Shown one piece after another: positions 1 through 6,974 of a stretch of 28,254 nt of DNA. Each line of letters begins with the position of its first letter. Within the stretch, counting starts at the first letter, position 1. The translations under genes and the position numbers were made by a program. The stretch comes from Tethybacter castelli (lineage in GTDB: Bacteria > Pseudomonadota > Gammaproteobacteria > Tethybacterales > Tethybacteraceae). The notes under the pieces are model-generated. The model ran no database searches and was not told the DNA's origin. It saw only the letters and a program-made list of their open reading frames with translations. The DNA lies in the NCBI GenBank assembly GCA_036679665.1, contig JAZHEJ010000045.1, positions 1 to 28,254 of the forward strand. Direction: 5' to 3'.

Positions 1-77
1 CCCATCCTTTTTGCAAACGCTCAAGAATGGTTCAAACGAGCGTTATAAGGTGCCCGTTTTGTTTACCAACCGCCGGC
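1..77. repeat. 77-bp exact direct repeat, copy 1 (window edge)
   Basis: Bases 1-77 are identical to 284-360, and identity stops sharply after base 77. The window begins exactly where the repeat begins, so the true left limit is unknown. In this copy the sequence is read as the end of the cytochrome b561 frame. In the other copy it is the YceI stop codon plus the YceI-b561 intergenic gap. It could be a real 283-bp tandem duplication or an assembly-graph artefact, because 77 is a common assembler k-mer length. Confidence 0.9.
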
Positions 78-288
78 CGATCCGTAGCAGGGCAAGACAG
101 AACACCACAAATCCCCAGCTTTTGTGCAGCTGAACGAAGTCGAATTGTTCGAACGGGTCTTCGACAAACCGGGACATGTATACGCCCAATCCGAGCATGA
201 ACAAAATCAGCACTCCCACGAGCCAGTGCAGAATGCGCGCGACGATGCCCCAGCTTTGGCGGGTATTCCAGATCGCGCTCAAGCCCAT
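43..288 (-). CDS. Cytochrome b561 family protein, truncated N-terminal part
   Basis: This frame encodes 81 residues resembling the start of a b561-type di-heme membrane cytochrome, which normally passes electrons from quinol across the inner membrane. The segment around residues 15-22 (VARILHWLVG) carries the first heme-ligand histidine region. A hydrophobic helix follows (VLILFMLGLGVYM), and LHKSWGFVVFCLALLR is the usual second His-containing helix. Family members run to about 180 residues, but this frame stops inside the 77-bp repeat after the second helix. It starts 57 bp downstream of the YceI stop on the same strand, and YceI-b561 is a common operon pair. The truncation may be real or caused by the repeat at the window edge; the family call is firmer than the gene's integrity. 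Confidence 0.7.
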   Translation of the reverse strand: MGLSAIWNTRQSWGIVARILHWLVGVLILFMLGLGVYMSRFVEDPFEQFDFVQLHKSWGFVVFCLALLRIGRRLVNKTGTL

Positions 289-360
289 CCTTTTTGCAAA
301 CGCTCAAGAATGGTTCAAACGAGCGTTATAAGGTGCCCGTTTTGTTTACCAACCGCCGGC
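284..360. repeat. 77-bp exact direct repeat, copy 2
   Basis: Identical to bases 1-77. Here it spans the last codons and stop of the YceI gene, the intergenic gap and the first codon of the b561 gene, which looks like the native arrangement. The unit length from copy to copy is 283 bp. Confidence 0.9.
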
Positions 361-939
361 GCGCATTTCCGCAGCGATTTCAATGCGTACCAAGTCGCTG
401 GTCAACGGAGCTCCGAGGTCCACTTCGTAGGTGCTTCTTAGCACCTCGCCTTCGGCGGCAAATCCGATCCATTCCCCTTGGTAAAAATCGGAAAAACGCG
501 CGAGCGGATGCGGGCCGATATGATTGAGCGTGACGTTAAGCTCCAGTGGCGCGGTAATGTCTTTGATCGTCAAATTGCCGGACAGTACCATCTGTTCCGG
601 GCCGGTCTGCCGGGCGTCGGTGGAGACGAAAACGATTTGCGGATACGTGTCGACTTCGAAAAAGTCGCCGCTCATCAAGTGCTCGTCGAACGGTTCAACG
701 CCGGTGTCGACGCTTGTTGCGTCAATCGCAACCTCCGTCGCGGTTGCCGTAACGTTGTCCGGGTCAAAGTCGACCGTCCCGCTGATATTTCGCCATTCTC
801 CGGATTGCTCGGAAAGACCGGCGTGAGTGTAATAAAACCTCACTTCAGTATGTCCGGGGTCGAATTCGTAGATTTCCGCTTGCGCGCCGGTCATGATTAC
901 CGATGCGCCGAGCAAGATATAAAGCAATGCTGATTTCAT
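346..939 (-). CDS. YceI-like periplasmic lipocalin-fold protein
   Basis: A 197-residue protein with an N-terminal signal peptide: a lysine at position 2, a hydrophobic core, then a likely cleavage after AQA near residue 22. The mature part begins EIYEFDPGHTEVRF, the characteristic YceI opening, and continues with strands such as DFDPDNV, FEVDTYPQIVFVST and SGNLTIKDITAPLELNV, which match the YceI beta-barrel core throughout. Family members bind isoprenoid or polyisoprenoid molecules in the periplasm. Length is normal. The start is chosen because the signal peptide begins directly at this ATG. It lies upstream of the cytochrome b561 gene on the same strand, and this pairing supports a membrane quinone/isoprenoid role. 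A perfect palindrome 36 bp upstream may be its operator. Confidence 0.9.
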   Translation of the reverse strand: MKSALLYILLGASVIMTGAQAEIYEFDPGHTEVRFYYTHAGLSEQSGEWRNISGTVDFDPDNVTATATEVAIDATSVDTGVEPFDEHLMSGDFFEVDTYPQIVFVSTDARQTGPEQMVLSGNLTIKDITAPLELNVTLNHIGPHPLARFSDFYQGEWIGFAAEGEVLRSTYEVDLGAPLTSDLVRIEIAAEMRAGGW

Positions 940-974
940 AAGTGTTTTTCGTCAATTGATAGTTGGATTTTGTT

Positions 975-992
975 TGTTAGAGCAGTCTAACA
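975..992. promoter_or_regulatory. Palindromic operator candidate upstream of YceI gene
   Basis: The sequence TGTTAGA-GCAG-TCTAACA is a perfect 7-bp inverted repeat with a 4-base centre, lying 36-53 bp upstream of the YceI start codon on the minus strand. The size and position suit a dimeric repressor of the MarR or TetR kind, but no regulator gene is nearby. A small RNA hairpin is the alternative. Confidence 0.4.
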
Positions 993-1071
993 TGATTGGA
1001 TGATTTCACCGACTGATAAAGGCATACGCTTGGTTTGCAACGATCATGCCACTGCATAACCCATTGATGCT

Positions 1072-1848
1072 TTAGATAGATACCGGATTGCCTGTCGGAT
1101 CAAATTGCGCACATTCAAACCCGCCGCCACGGTTTGGATAACCGCGCGGGTTGGAAATAATTTGGGTATGTCCTATCGTTTGGTCATCGTATTCATGGGT
1201 GTGGCCGTAGATCCACAGGTTAGGCTGGTACTTTTCGATGACTTCGAGCATATCTAAAGAATTGAATGCCGGTAGCATCGAACTGTCGGCGTATCGCGAA
1301 TGAGGGTTAATTACCGGAGCGCAGTGGGTGATAACCACGCGCGGGCCGCCAAGCTCCTGATTGAACCATGCGTTAATCTTTGTGACGAACAATTGATGCA
1401 ACTTTATGGTGTCCGCAGGTTTTAGCATCTCACCGTTGGGCAGCATGATCCGGCGATAATCGACCATGCGTTGTTTCGCACTGGCGATCGCGATCGGATT
1501 AGCGTCGGCAAAATTCGTCCACATCGTGCCGCCAAAAAAATGCACTCCGTCAATTTCAGTAGCTTCATCTTGCAACAAAGTAACGTTGGGATGACACTTG
1601 GTCAGCCAGCTATGAAACGCGGCAACATCATTGTCCATCGGCCGTTTCGTGTAGTACTCATGGTTGCCGATTACATACAGTACCGGTTTATTCCAGCCTG
1701 ATAGTAATTGATCTAAAGGTTCATAATCCCGGAAGGTGATAATGTCGCCGGCAAGGACCATCAGATCTGTGGTAGATGGGTCCGGGAGACAAAATTTTTT
1801 GCCGAATTCCAAGTGTAAGTCGCTATAACTGATGATTTTCATTTCCAC
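1072..1848 (-). CDS. Calcineurin-like metallophosphoesterase
   Basis: A 258-residue cytoplasmic protein with the complete metallophosphoesterase signature: D10-x-H12 (SDLHLEF), G34-D35 (LAGDII), G61-N62-H63-E64 (IGNHEYY), H175 (THCAP) and G215-H216-T217-H218. These residues bind a dinuclear metal centre that hydrolyses phosphomono- or diesters. The physiological substrate cannot be read from the sequence. There is no signal peptide or membrane segment. ATG at residue 3 gives the more usual family start (MKIISYSDLHLE) and is an equally good choice. The gene is divergent from the DUF4258 gene, with about 110 bp between them, and shows no obvious operon partner. Confidence 0.88.
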   Translation of the reverse strand: MEMKIISYSDLHLEFGKKFCLPDPSTTDLMVLAGDIITFRDYEPLDQLLSGWNKPVLYVIGNHEYYTKRPMDNDVAAFHSWLTKCHPNVTLLQDEATEIDGVHFFGGTMWTNFADANPIAIASAKQRMVDYRRIMLPNGEMLKPADTIKLHQLFVTKINAWFNQELGGPRVVITHCAPVINPHSRYADSSMLPAFNSLDMLEVIEKYQPNLWIYGHTHEYDDQTIGHTQIISNPRGYPNRGGGFECAQFDPTGNPVSI

Positions 1849-1958
1849 TATAATTGACTATTGTTGCATGCAAAACGAAAGAGGTAAAGCGGAAAAATAT
1901 TTACTGAAAGATTGTACGGATTTTGCCCACGTTATTTTAAATAGCAGGATAGTATTCT

Positions 1959-2279
1959 TTGCTATTTAGCGAAAAACTATCAATCGGACATCATGCGCGT
2001 ATACGCATGCAACAACGTGGTGTCTCGCAAGAAACGGTTGAGACAATAGTCAAATACCATAGCAACAAAGTTCATAAAGGCAAAGGGCGCGTGTCGCTGA
2101 CAATTACACGCAAACATGCACACCAACTCTTTCATAACGGCAATCTGTCAAAGGTCATGGCAGAAAAGGTATGCGGACTTGCGGTTTTGGTCATTCCAAA
2201 ACGAAGTGGGGTAGCAGTGGTCACAGTATTGCACGTACATCGTGAAACCAACAGCGGTTATTATCGCTATAAGTCGTAA
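1959..2279 (+). CDS. DUF4258-like small protein
   Basis: A 106-residue basic protein read from a TTG codon, with an AGGA about 10 bases upstream as a plausible ribosome binding site. The opening HHARIRMQQRGVSQETVETIV matches the DUF4258 pattern (His, then R-M-x-x-R-G, then a helix). The centre (KGRVSLTIT) and the tail (GVAVVTVLHVHRETN) look like the remaining beta strands of a small alpha/beta fold. DUF4258 proteins are often found singly or in toxin-antitoxin-like settings, but no antitoxin is visible beside this one, so function is unknown. It is the first gene of the AT-rich block and is divergent from the metallophosphoesterase. Confidence 0.6.
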   Translation: MLFSEKLSIGHHARIRMQQRGVSQETVETIVKYHSNKVHKGKGRVSLTITRKHAHQLFHNGNLSKVMAEKVCGLAVLVIPKRSGVAVVTVLHVHRETNSGYYRYKS

Positions 2280-2370
2280 GCAATCGATGATAAAAGTGGT
2301 ATCGGTTACGGTAATATTTATTGATTAAATATCAGCGAATTCATTGCACGATAGCCACTAATTCGCGATC

Positions 2371-2397
2371 TTGTTATTTTGCCAATTATGCTATAGT
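2371..2397 (+). promoter_or_regulatory. Promoter candidate of first Mrr gene
   Basis: TTGTTA (2371-2376) and TATAGT (2392-2397) are separated by 15 bases, with a TG two bases upstream of the -10 element (extended -10). The stretch ATTTTGCCAATTATGC between the boxes, plus the -10 itself, recurs unchanged before the second Mrr gene, which supports function. The spacer is shorter than the 17-base ideal, so the extended -10 probably carries recognition. Confidence 0.5.
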
Positions 2398-2464
2398 ACT
2401 TATGCTGTCTTTATGTGTTAAAGCAAGCCGATCAGTTGTGAATTTTTAAAAATAATTTATTGAA

Positions 2465-3388
2465 ATGGCAATACCCAATTTTGAAGAGATTATGTTGCCG
2501 GCGTTGCGTATCATCGGTGATGCTGGAGAAAATCCAATAGCCATAAAAGTCATTTTTTCAAAATTATGCTACGATTATAGACTTTCTGAAGAAGAAAAAC
2601 GTATCACCTTAAGAAGTGGTGATTCAGTTATGTTTAATCGGGTGCGTTGGGCAGTAGGTCACTTATATCAAGCGGGTCTCGTAGTGCGACCACAGCGTGG
2701 ATTCTACTCAATTAGCGTTAGCGGCAGGCAATTACTACAAAATCCACCTAAACAAATCACCAGTGAATATCTAAAACAATATTCTTCATTTAAAGATTAT
2801 TTACAACGGACATCAAATAAAAGAACAAAATCGGAAACTACTGCTACTGAAGCATCTGATGCACTAACAATCGATGAAAAAATTGTTGAGGCGACTAGAA
2901 GCAAAGAAGATGATCTTCGTGATGAGTTACGAGATAGCATCTTGAAAATAACGCCGCTTGCTTTTGAAAAGCTAATCATTAAACTAATGGTCAAAATGAA
3001 TTATGGTAAAGACGAGGGTTCTGGATTGCATACCGGAAAGTCAGGAGATGGTGGCGTGGATGGTATTATTTTTTTGGATGAGTTGCATTTAGACAGAGTT
3101 TATTTGCAGGCTAAGCTATATAACAAAAACACTATTCCAGTAGCACATATCAGAGAGTTTGCTGGTGTCCTTGATGAAAAAAAAGCTTCAAAGGGTGTGT
3201 TTGTTACCACTAGTGAATTTTCAAAAAGCGCAAAAGAAATTGCCGAAAGAAGCGAAAAAAGCCTAGAGTTGGTTGACGGTAGTCGATTAATCGAATTGCT
3301 GTACAAATTTGATGTAGGTGTGCGCGTGGAGCAAACCATTAAATTAAAGAGTATTGATAATGAGTTTTTGGAAAAACTTGAGTTTTAA
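2465..3388 (+). CDS. Mrr-type restriction endonuclease, catalytically intact
   Basis: A 307-residue two-domain protein. Residues about 1-95 form an Mrr N-terminal winged-helix DNA-binding domain (the RVRWAVGHLYQAGLVVRPQRGFYSIS segment is typical). Residues about 155-285 form the Mrr catalytic domain: FEKLIIKLMVKMNYG with E168, GDGGVDGIIF with D199, and VYLQAKLY with Q215-x-K217, i.e. the D...QxK variant of the PD-(D/E)xK nuclease core. Mrr enzymes cut DNA carrying methylated bases, so this is a type IV-like, modification-dependent nuclease. The linker at 115-150 is charged. It is followed by a diverged second Mrr gene with the same domain order and a near-identical promoter core, and by a cytosine methylase. 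Which modified base is recognised cannot be told from sequence. Confidence 0.88.
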   Translation: MAIPNFEEIMLPALRIIGDAGENPIAIKVIFSKLCYDYRLSEEEKRITLRSGDSVMFNRVRWAVGHLYQAGLVVRPQRGFYSISVSGRQLLQNPPKQITSEYLKQYSSFKDYLQRTSNKRTKSETTATEASDALTIDEKIVEATRSKEDDLRDELRDSILKITPLAFEKLIIKLMVKMNYGKDEGSGLHTGKSGDGGVDGIIFLDELHLDRVYLQAKLYNKNTIPVAHIREFAGVLDEKKASKGVFVTTSEFSKSAKEIAERSEKSLELVDGSRLIELLYKFDVGVRVEQTIKLKSIDNEFLEKLEF

Positions 3389-3424
3389 ATGCCTGAAAGA
3401 TATGACGGTGGCGTAATTAAATAG

Positions 3425-3520
3425 GGCATGTCGTTGCCGTCGCGAACAATTCATATTTATCAAAACCAAAAAATATTGGCTGTTTAGTTAGTTGTGCACA
3501 AAAAATTTGGACGCAATTAT
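3425..3520 (+). repeat. Dispersed non-coding repeat, copy A (most diverged)
   Basis: The 348-base gap between the two Mrr genes holds no convincing gene. Its first part is a diverged copy of a repeat also found at 4697-4815 and 6975-7085. Shared words include GGGCATGTCG (near GCATGTCG in copy C), the run before GGCTGT, and GTTGTGCAC versus ATTGTGCAC. Copy A has lost the right arm of the small inverted repeat seen in B and C. Limits are approximate. Confidence 0.5.
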
Positions 3521-3641
3521 TGTTTGATCTAGGCCACGGTTGCGAAAGAAATTGTTTAGAAATGATAGTGTTTTCAAGTACAGTGCAATTTTTTGTAAAA
3601 AATATGCACATAGATTGCACGATATCTTTTTATTCGCGACA

Positions 3642-3668
3642 TTGTCATTTTGCCAATTATGCTATAGT
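3642..3668 (+). promoter_or_regulatory. Promoter candidate of second Mrr gene
   Basis: TTGTCA (3642-3647), a 15-base spacer and TATAGT (3663-3668) with an upstream TG. The spacer and -10 are identical to those before the first Mrr gene, while surrounding bases differ. The leaders downstream also match in part (GAGTTGTGAATTTT, then TTTATTGA before the ATG), so the upstream region was duplicated with the gene and has stayed under constraint. Confidence 0.5.
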
Positions 3669-3736
3669 ACTTAAGTTGTCAAAATGTGCAAAAGCTAGCA
3701 CGACGAGTTGTGAATTTTAGAAAATAGTTTATTGAT

Positions 3737-4663
3737 ATGGCTAAACCCAATAATGACGAAATAATTTGGCAAACGTTGCGTGTTATCGGTAAAGCTGACA
3801 AAGTTGCAATAGCTTTGAAAGACATATCTATCCAAGTTTGTGACGTATTTATGCTTTCAAATAAAGACCGGCAAAGGGCTCATAAAAGCGGTCAATCAGT
3901 TATGTACAAACGAGTAGGTTGGTCAGTTTTTGAATTAAATTGTGCAGAGCTTGTAAAGCGAATAAAGCATGGTTACTACATTATTAACCCTAAAGACGGA
4001 AGAGAATTATTACAAAATCCACCGAAAAAATTTACCAAAAATTATCTTAACCGATATCCTGCTTATCAACAGTATTTGCAACGGACATCTAGAAAAAAGA
4101 CAAAAACAGAAAACACTGTTGCAAAAGCCCATGTTTCGCAAACGATTGATGAAAAAATTGATGAGTCGATCAAAAACAAAAAAGAAGCCGTCCTTCATGA
4201 GTTGCATAATCGCATCTTGGGTATAACGTCGCCAGCATTTGAAAAGCTCATTGTTGATCTAATGTTCAAAATGAATTACGGTAAAAACGAAGGATCAAGT
4301 TTGCATTCCCGAATTATCGGAGATGGTGTCGTGGAAGTTATCATCTATAAGGATGAGCTGCATTTAGACTGTGTCTATTTGCAGGCTAATCGAAATGAAG
4401 TGAAAAAATCTATTCCAGAAAAACTAATAAAAGAATTTGTCGGAGTACTTAAAGAAAAAGGTGCTTCAATGGGTGTTTTTGTTTCCACCGGTGAATTTAC
4501 AGCTGGAGCTAGAGATTACGCTAATAGTAGCCCGAGAAGATTTGAGTTGATCGACGGTAGTCGATTAACCGATTTGCTGATTAAATACAGTGCGGGTGTG
4601 CGCGTGGAGCAAACAATTATTTTGAAGGGTATCAATGATGAGTATTTTGACAACCTTGAGTAA
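3737..4663 (+). CDS. Mrr paralogue with substituted catalytic residues
   Basis: A 308-residue paralogue of the preceding Mrr protein, alignable end to end with only small indels (shared blocks include LLQNPPK, YLQRTS, FEKLI, KMNYGK, DELHLD, VYLQAN/K, DGSRL and GVRVEQTI). The winged-helix domain is kept. In the nuclease domain GDGGVDG has become GDGVVEV, replacing the catalytic Asp with Glu200, and QAK has become Q216-A-N218, removing the catalytic Lys. The reading frame is nonetheless intact and the promoter core is conserved, so this looks like a maintained, nuclease-dead or impaired relative and not random decay. It could be a regulator, a DNA reader, or a subunit pairing with the active Mrr. 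Those roles are inference; the substitutions are directly seen. Confidence 0.82.
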   Translation: MAKPNNDEIIWQTLRVIGKADKVAIALKDISIQVCDVFMLSNKDRQRAHKSGQSVMYKRVGWSVFELNCAELVKRIKHGYYIINPKDGRELLQNPPKKFTKNYLNRYPAYQQYLQRTSRKKTKTENTVAKAHVSQTIDEKIDESIKNKKEAVLHELHNRILGITSPAFEKLIVDLMFKMNYGKNEGSSLHSRIIGDGVVEVIIYKDELHLDCVYLQANRNEVKKSIPEKLIKEFVGVLKEKGASMGVFVSTGEFTAGARDYANSSPRRFELIDGSRLTDLLIKYSAGVRVEQTIILKGINDEYFDNLE

Positions 4664-4696
4664 TAAATACCAGATAAGAATGACGTCGACATAATG

Positions 4697-4815
4697 TGAT
4701 CGGAGCAGTTCTCACTGCCGCAAGCAGTTCAGATTGTTTAAAATCAAAATGATATTTTCGAGCGGCTGTCTATTTAATTGTGCACAACAATTTGTGCGGG
4801 GAAAAACGTTTCTGG
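4697..4815 (+). repeat. Dispersed non-coding repeat, copy B
   Basis: It lies just after the second Mrr gene and aligns with copy C at 6975-7085: AGATTGTTTAAA, then GGCTGTCTAT-TAATTGTGCAC, then CAATTTGTG-GGG-AAAAA-CGTTT. The core holds a small inverted repeat, AATTGT (4776-4781) and ACAATT (4787-4792), with a 5-base loop. Copies B and C flank the methylase-endonuclease pair as direct repeats. Confidence 0.65.
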
Positions 4816-5126
4816 TCATCAACTAAGAGTCGATCTTTATATGCATGTTAATTTAGCTTTTATAAAATTTTGAGAACTAAAAATCCATGCTTGGCAATGA
4901 CATGCCATTAGCTTATTATTTGTAGAGTTATTTGAGACTTACATTGGCAACAAGTCACGATTTAATCAGTTATGTTTTACGTAGCACGGACGCTAACAAA
5001 GATCAATTAATTATTTAACGGTTATTGAAACGTCAAATACTATTTTTCAAGTGTCAGTCAGATCTATAATAGCAAAGAGTATGTTGATGTTAATTGTCAT
5101 ACTAATCAAATAGAGGGGTGTTGGGC
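4816..5126. other. AT-rich spacer without a recognisable gene
   Basis: Together with copy B, this stretch makes a 460-base non-coding gap after the second Mrr gene. It is very AT-rich with frequent stops in the frames I followed. I found no RNA gene, insertion sequence end or strong terminator in it. It may be the eroded remains of an earlier module. Confidence 0.4.
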
Positions 5127-5246
5127 TTGATTAATAATTCTTATCAAGGATATGATCAATTTAGTTATAATCCACCACTATACATGGGCGGGGCTTGCAT
5201 AATCGTGGCAATATTTCTAATAAAAGACAAGACATTGTATTATTAA
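5127..5246 (+). CDS. Possible 39-residue small membrane protein
   Basis: A short frame opens at a TTG (5127) preceded at 8 bases by the purine-rich AGAGGGG. It encodes 39 residues: a polar start (INNSYQGYDQFSYNPP), then a hydrophobic run LYMGGACIIVAIFLI, then KDKTLYY and stop, 18 bases before the methyltransferase ATG. A GTG at 5118 is an alternative start. The hydrophobic run would suit one membrane helix. In such AT-rich DNA a 39-codon frame can be chance, and a promoter candidate for the methylase overlaps it. No family is recognised. Confidence 0.22.
   Translation: MINNSYQGYDQFSYNPPLYMGGACIIVAIFLIKDKTLYY
5195..5223 (+). promoter_or_regulatory. Promoter candidate of the methyltransferase-endonuclease operon
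   Basis: TTGCAT (5195-5200), a 17-base spacer and TAATAA (5218-5223), about 40 bases upstream of the methyltransferase start. The spacing is ideal and the boxes are moderate matches. AT-rich surroundings make chance matches common. Confidence 0.35.
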
Positions 5247-5264
5247 GGTTATCAAAAGCTTGTA

Positions 5265-6194
5265 ATGGACAGTTTTATAGATCTTTTTTCAGGAATTGGG
5301 GGGTTTCATATTGCATTGAAACAGAAAGGTCTGAATTGCGTTTTCGCTAGCGATATAGATAAAGCGGCATCGACGGCATACAAAAGAAACTTTGGATTAG
5401 ACTCGCATAGCGATATATGCCAGATCGGAAATGCCGAGATCCCGCAACACGATATACTTTGTGCTGGTTTTCCATGCCAACCTTTTAGCAGGTCAGGCAA
5501 GCGCAAAGGGCTTAATGATGATAGGGGGAGACTTTTTTATGAGATAGTAAGGATTGCTAAACACCATAAGCCTATGTTGATGATTTTAGAAAATGTCCGA
5601 ACTATCTTAACTATCGATAACGGTAAAATCAAAAAAGAGATTTACAAGTCTATCAAAAACCTAGGCTATCATTTAGATCATGTGATTTTAAATGCTAGTG
5701 AGTTTGGCATCCCGCAGAAAAGAGAGCGAGTTTATTTTGTGGCAATCAAAAACGATTGCCCCTTAAAATTTGCAAGCCCTAAGCCGAACAAAAAAAAGCG
5801 ATATTTGCGGGATATTTTGGTAAAAGGCAATCACTCAAATTTGATTGTAAATCGAACCGATATTGTGATTGAAAAGCATGGTGTGCAAGACAAAGCATTA
5901 AAGCCAATTAGGATCGGATACCTGAACAAAGGTGGGCAAGGCGAGCGAATTTACAGCGTTAATGGACATGCGATTACATTATCGGCAGATGGGGGCGGCG
6001 TCGGCCATAGAACGGGGCTGTATTATGTTGATAATAAAGTTAGGCGTTTACATATTGACGAAGCTAAACAGTGCATGGGTTTTGATAAGGATCATATTGT
6101 TAGTGACGGTATTAGCGGCTATAGACAGTTAGGGAATGCGGTTATACCAACTATGATCAGTCATATTTATGACAACATATTGAGTTCGACATGA
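5265..6194 (+). CDS. C5-cytosine DNA methyltransferase, HhaI-like
   Basis: A 309-residue protein with all ordered C5-methylase motifs: I (DLFSGIGGF, residues 6-14), IV (GFPCQPFS with nucleophile C71), VI (E109-N-V), VIII (QKRERVYFV, 151-159), IX and X (YRQLGNAVIP, near 286-295). It transfers a methyl group from S-adenosylmethionine to carbon 5 of a target cytosine. The small target-recognition region and what follows it (GKGGQGERIYS-like and TLSADGGG) are strikingly collinear with M.HhaI as I remember it (KGGQGERIYS, TLSAYGGG), suggesting GCGC or a close relative as target; this is inference. Length is near that of M.HhaI (327). The stop overlaps the next gene by ATGA, a tight methylase-endonuclease pairing. 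No controller (C) gene is seen. Confidence 0.93.
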   Translation: MDSFIDLFSGIGGFHIALKQKGLNCVFASDIDKAASTAYKRNFGLDSHSDICQIGNAEIPQHDILCAGFPCQPFSRSGKRKGLNDDRGRLFYEIVRIAKHHKPMLMILENVRTILTIDNGKIKKEIYKSIKNLGYHLDHVILNASEFGIPQKRERVYFVAIKNDCPLKFASPKPNKKKRYLRDILVKGNHSNLIVNRTDIVIEKHGVQDKALKPIRIGYLNKGGQGERIYSVNGHAITLSADGGGVGHRTGLYYVDNKVRRLHIDEAKQCMGFDKDHIVSDGISGYRQLGNAVIPTMISHIYDNILSST

Positions 6195-6931
6195 ATAACA
6201 AATCGAATACTCAGGAAGGCAGTAATGTTGAGCATTTATTCGCTAATAGCATTCAAGATCACTCATCTACTTTTAACGCTATCAAATTAAGTCTAGATAT
6301 TTCACAATCGGCAAAGGTGAAAAGTATTGATGTAGTTGGAGATAGGAAACGGAAAGCTGATGTTGAGATCATTTTTGAAAATGACAAAATTCCTCCTATT
6401 AGAGTTAATATAAAGTCGTTTAAAGGCGTGGGCTACAATCATATTGAAAGGCGGCGTTTAGATGAATTTTGTAAAAGAAATCAGATCAGCAAGTCAGACA
6501 CTGATTTTTTAATCGAGCTATGGTTAAGAAAAGCTAGGAGTAACAATTCTCATCGAAAATTAGTTGATGATAGCGAACGGGATCGGGTACGCAAGATATT
6601 CAGCGGGATTGAGCCAGCAGCATCAGCATTGCTCGGCAATGATCACCCACAAATTTTGGCATTATTCAATGTTCTTGAAAGCAAATGGCATATTTACAAC
6701 TTGAATAAACAAGTATTGCCTTTGATTAGACAGTGTACAGTAGGATTTACATCGAAATCAGCCAATATAACTATTGGTGAATACATCGTTATTCAAAGAA
6801 AGGGTTCGTCACGGGGGGAGTCTGGTAGCGATCCTTTTACAATAACGCATGGATCAAACAATGCGCAGATAAAAATGCGAGTTAAGAACTTTTTTTATAA
6901 AGTTAAACCGATAGCTTGGTATCAACTATAG
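6191..6931 (+). CDS. Predicted type II restriction endonuclease, HinP1I/MspI-like
   Basis: A 246-residue protein overlapping the methyltransferase by 4 bases. A nuclease core can be read: KADVEIIF with D57, then RVNIKSF with N73-x-K75, followed by GYNHIERRRLDEF. This fits the D...(N/Q)xK variant seen, as I recall, in MspI (N-V-K) and HinP1I (Q-V-K). The motif GFNQIDKHW of HinP1I parallels GYNHIERRR here, and both proteins end with a V-x-IQRKG-type segment (YIVIQRKGSSRGE here). Length (246) equals that class (HinP1I about 247). HinP1I cuts G^CGC, which agrees with the HhaI-like partner methylase. The family call and specificity are inference from memory; the operon position strongly supports a restriction enzyme. 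The frame appears intact. Confidence 0.7.
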   Translation: MNNKSNTQEGSNVEHLFANSIQDHSSTFNAIKLSLDISQSAKVKSIDVVGDRKRKADVEIIFENDKIPPIRVNIKSFKGVGYNHIERRRLDEFCKRNQISKSDTDFLIELWLRKARSNNSHRKLVDDSERDRVRKIFSGIEPAASALLGNDHPQILALFNVLESKWHIYNLNKQVLPLIRQCTVGFTSKSANITIGEYIVIQRKGSSRGESGSDPFTITHGSNNAQIKMRVKNFFYKVKPIAWYQL

Positions 6932-6974
6932 TGCCCTTATTAAAGATATATTTATAGAGTCGTGTTATTTAAAA

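Noticed and set aside
478..933. Plus-strand frame of about 150 residues opposite the YceI gene
   Set aside because: The opposite strand encodes a complete YceI protein with signal peptide; this frame is its shadow.
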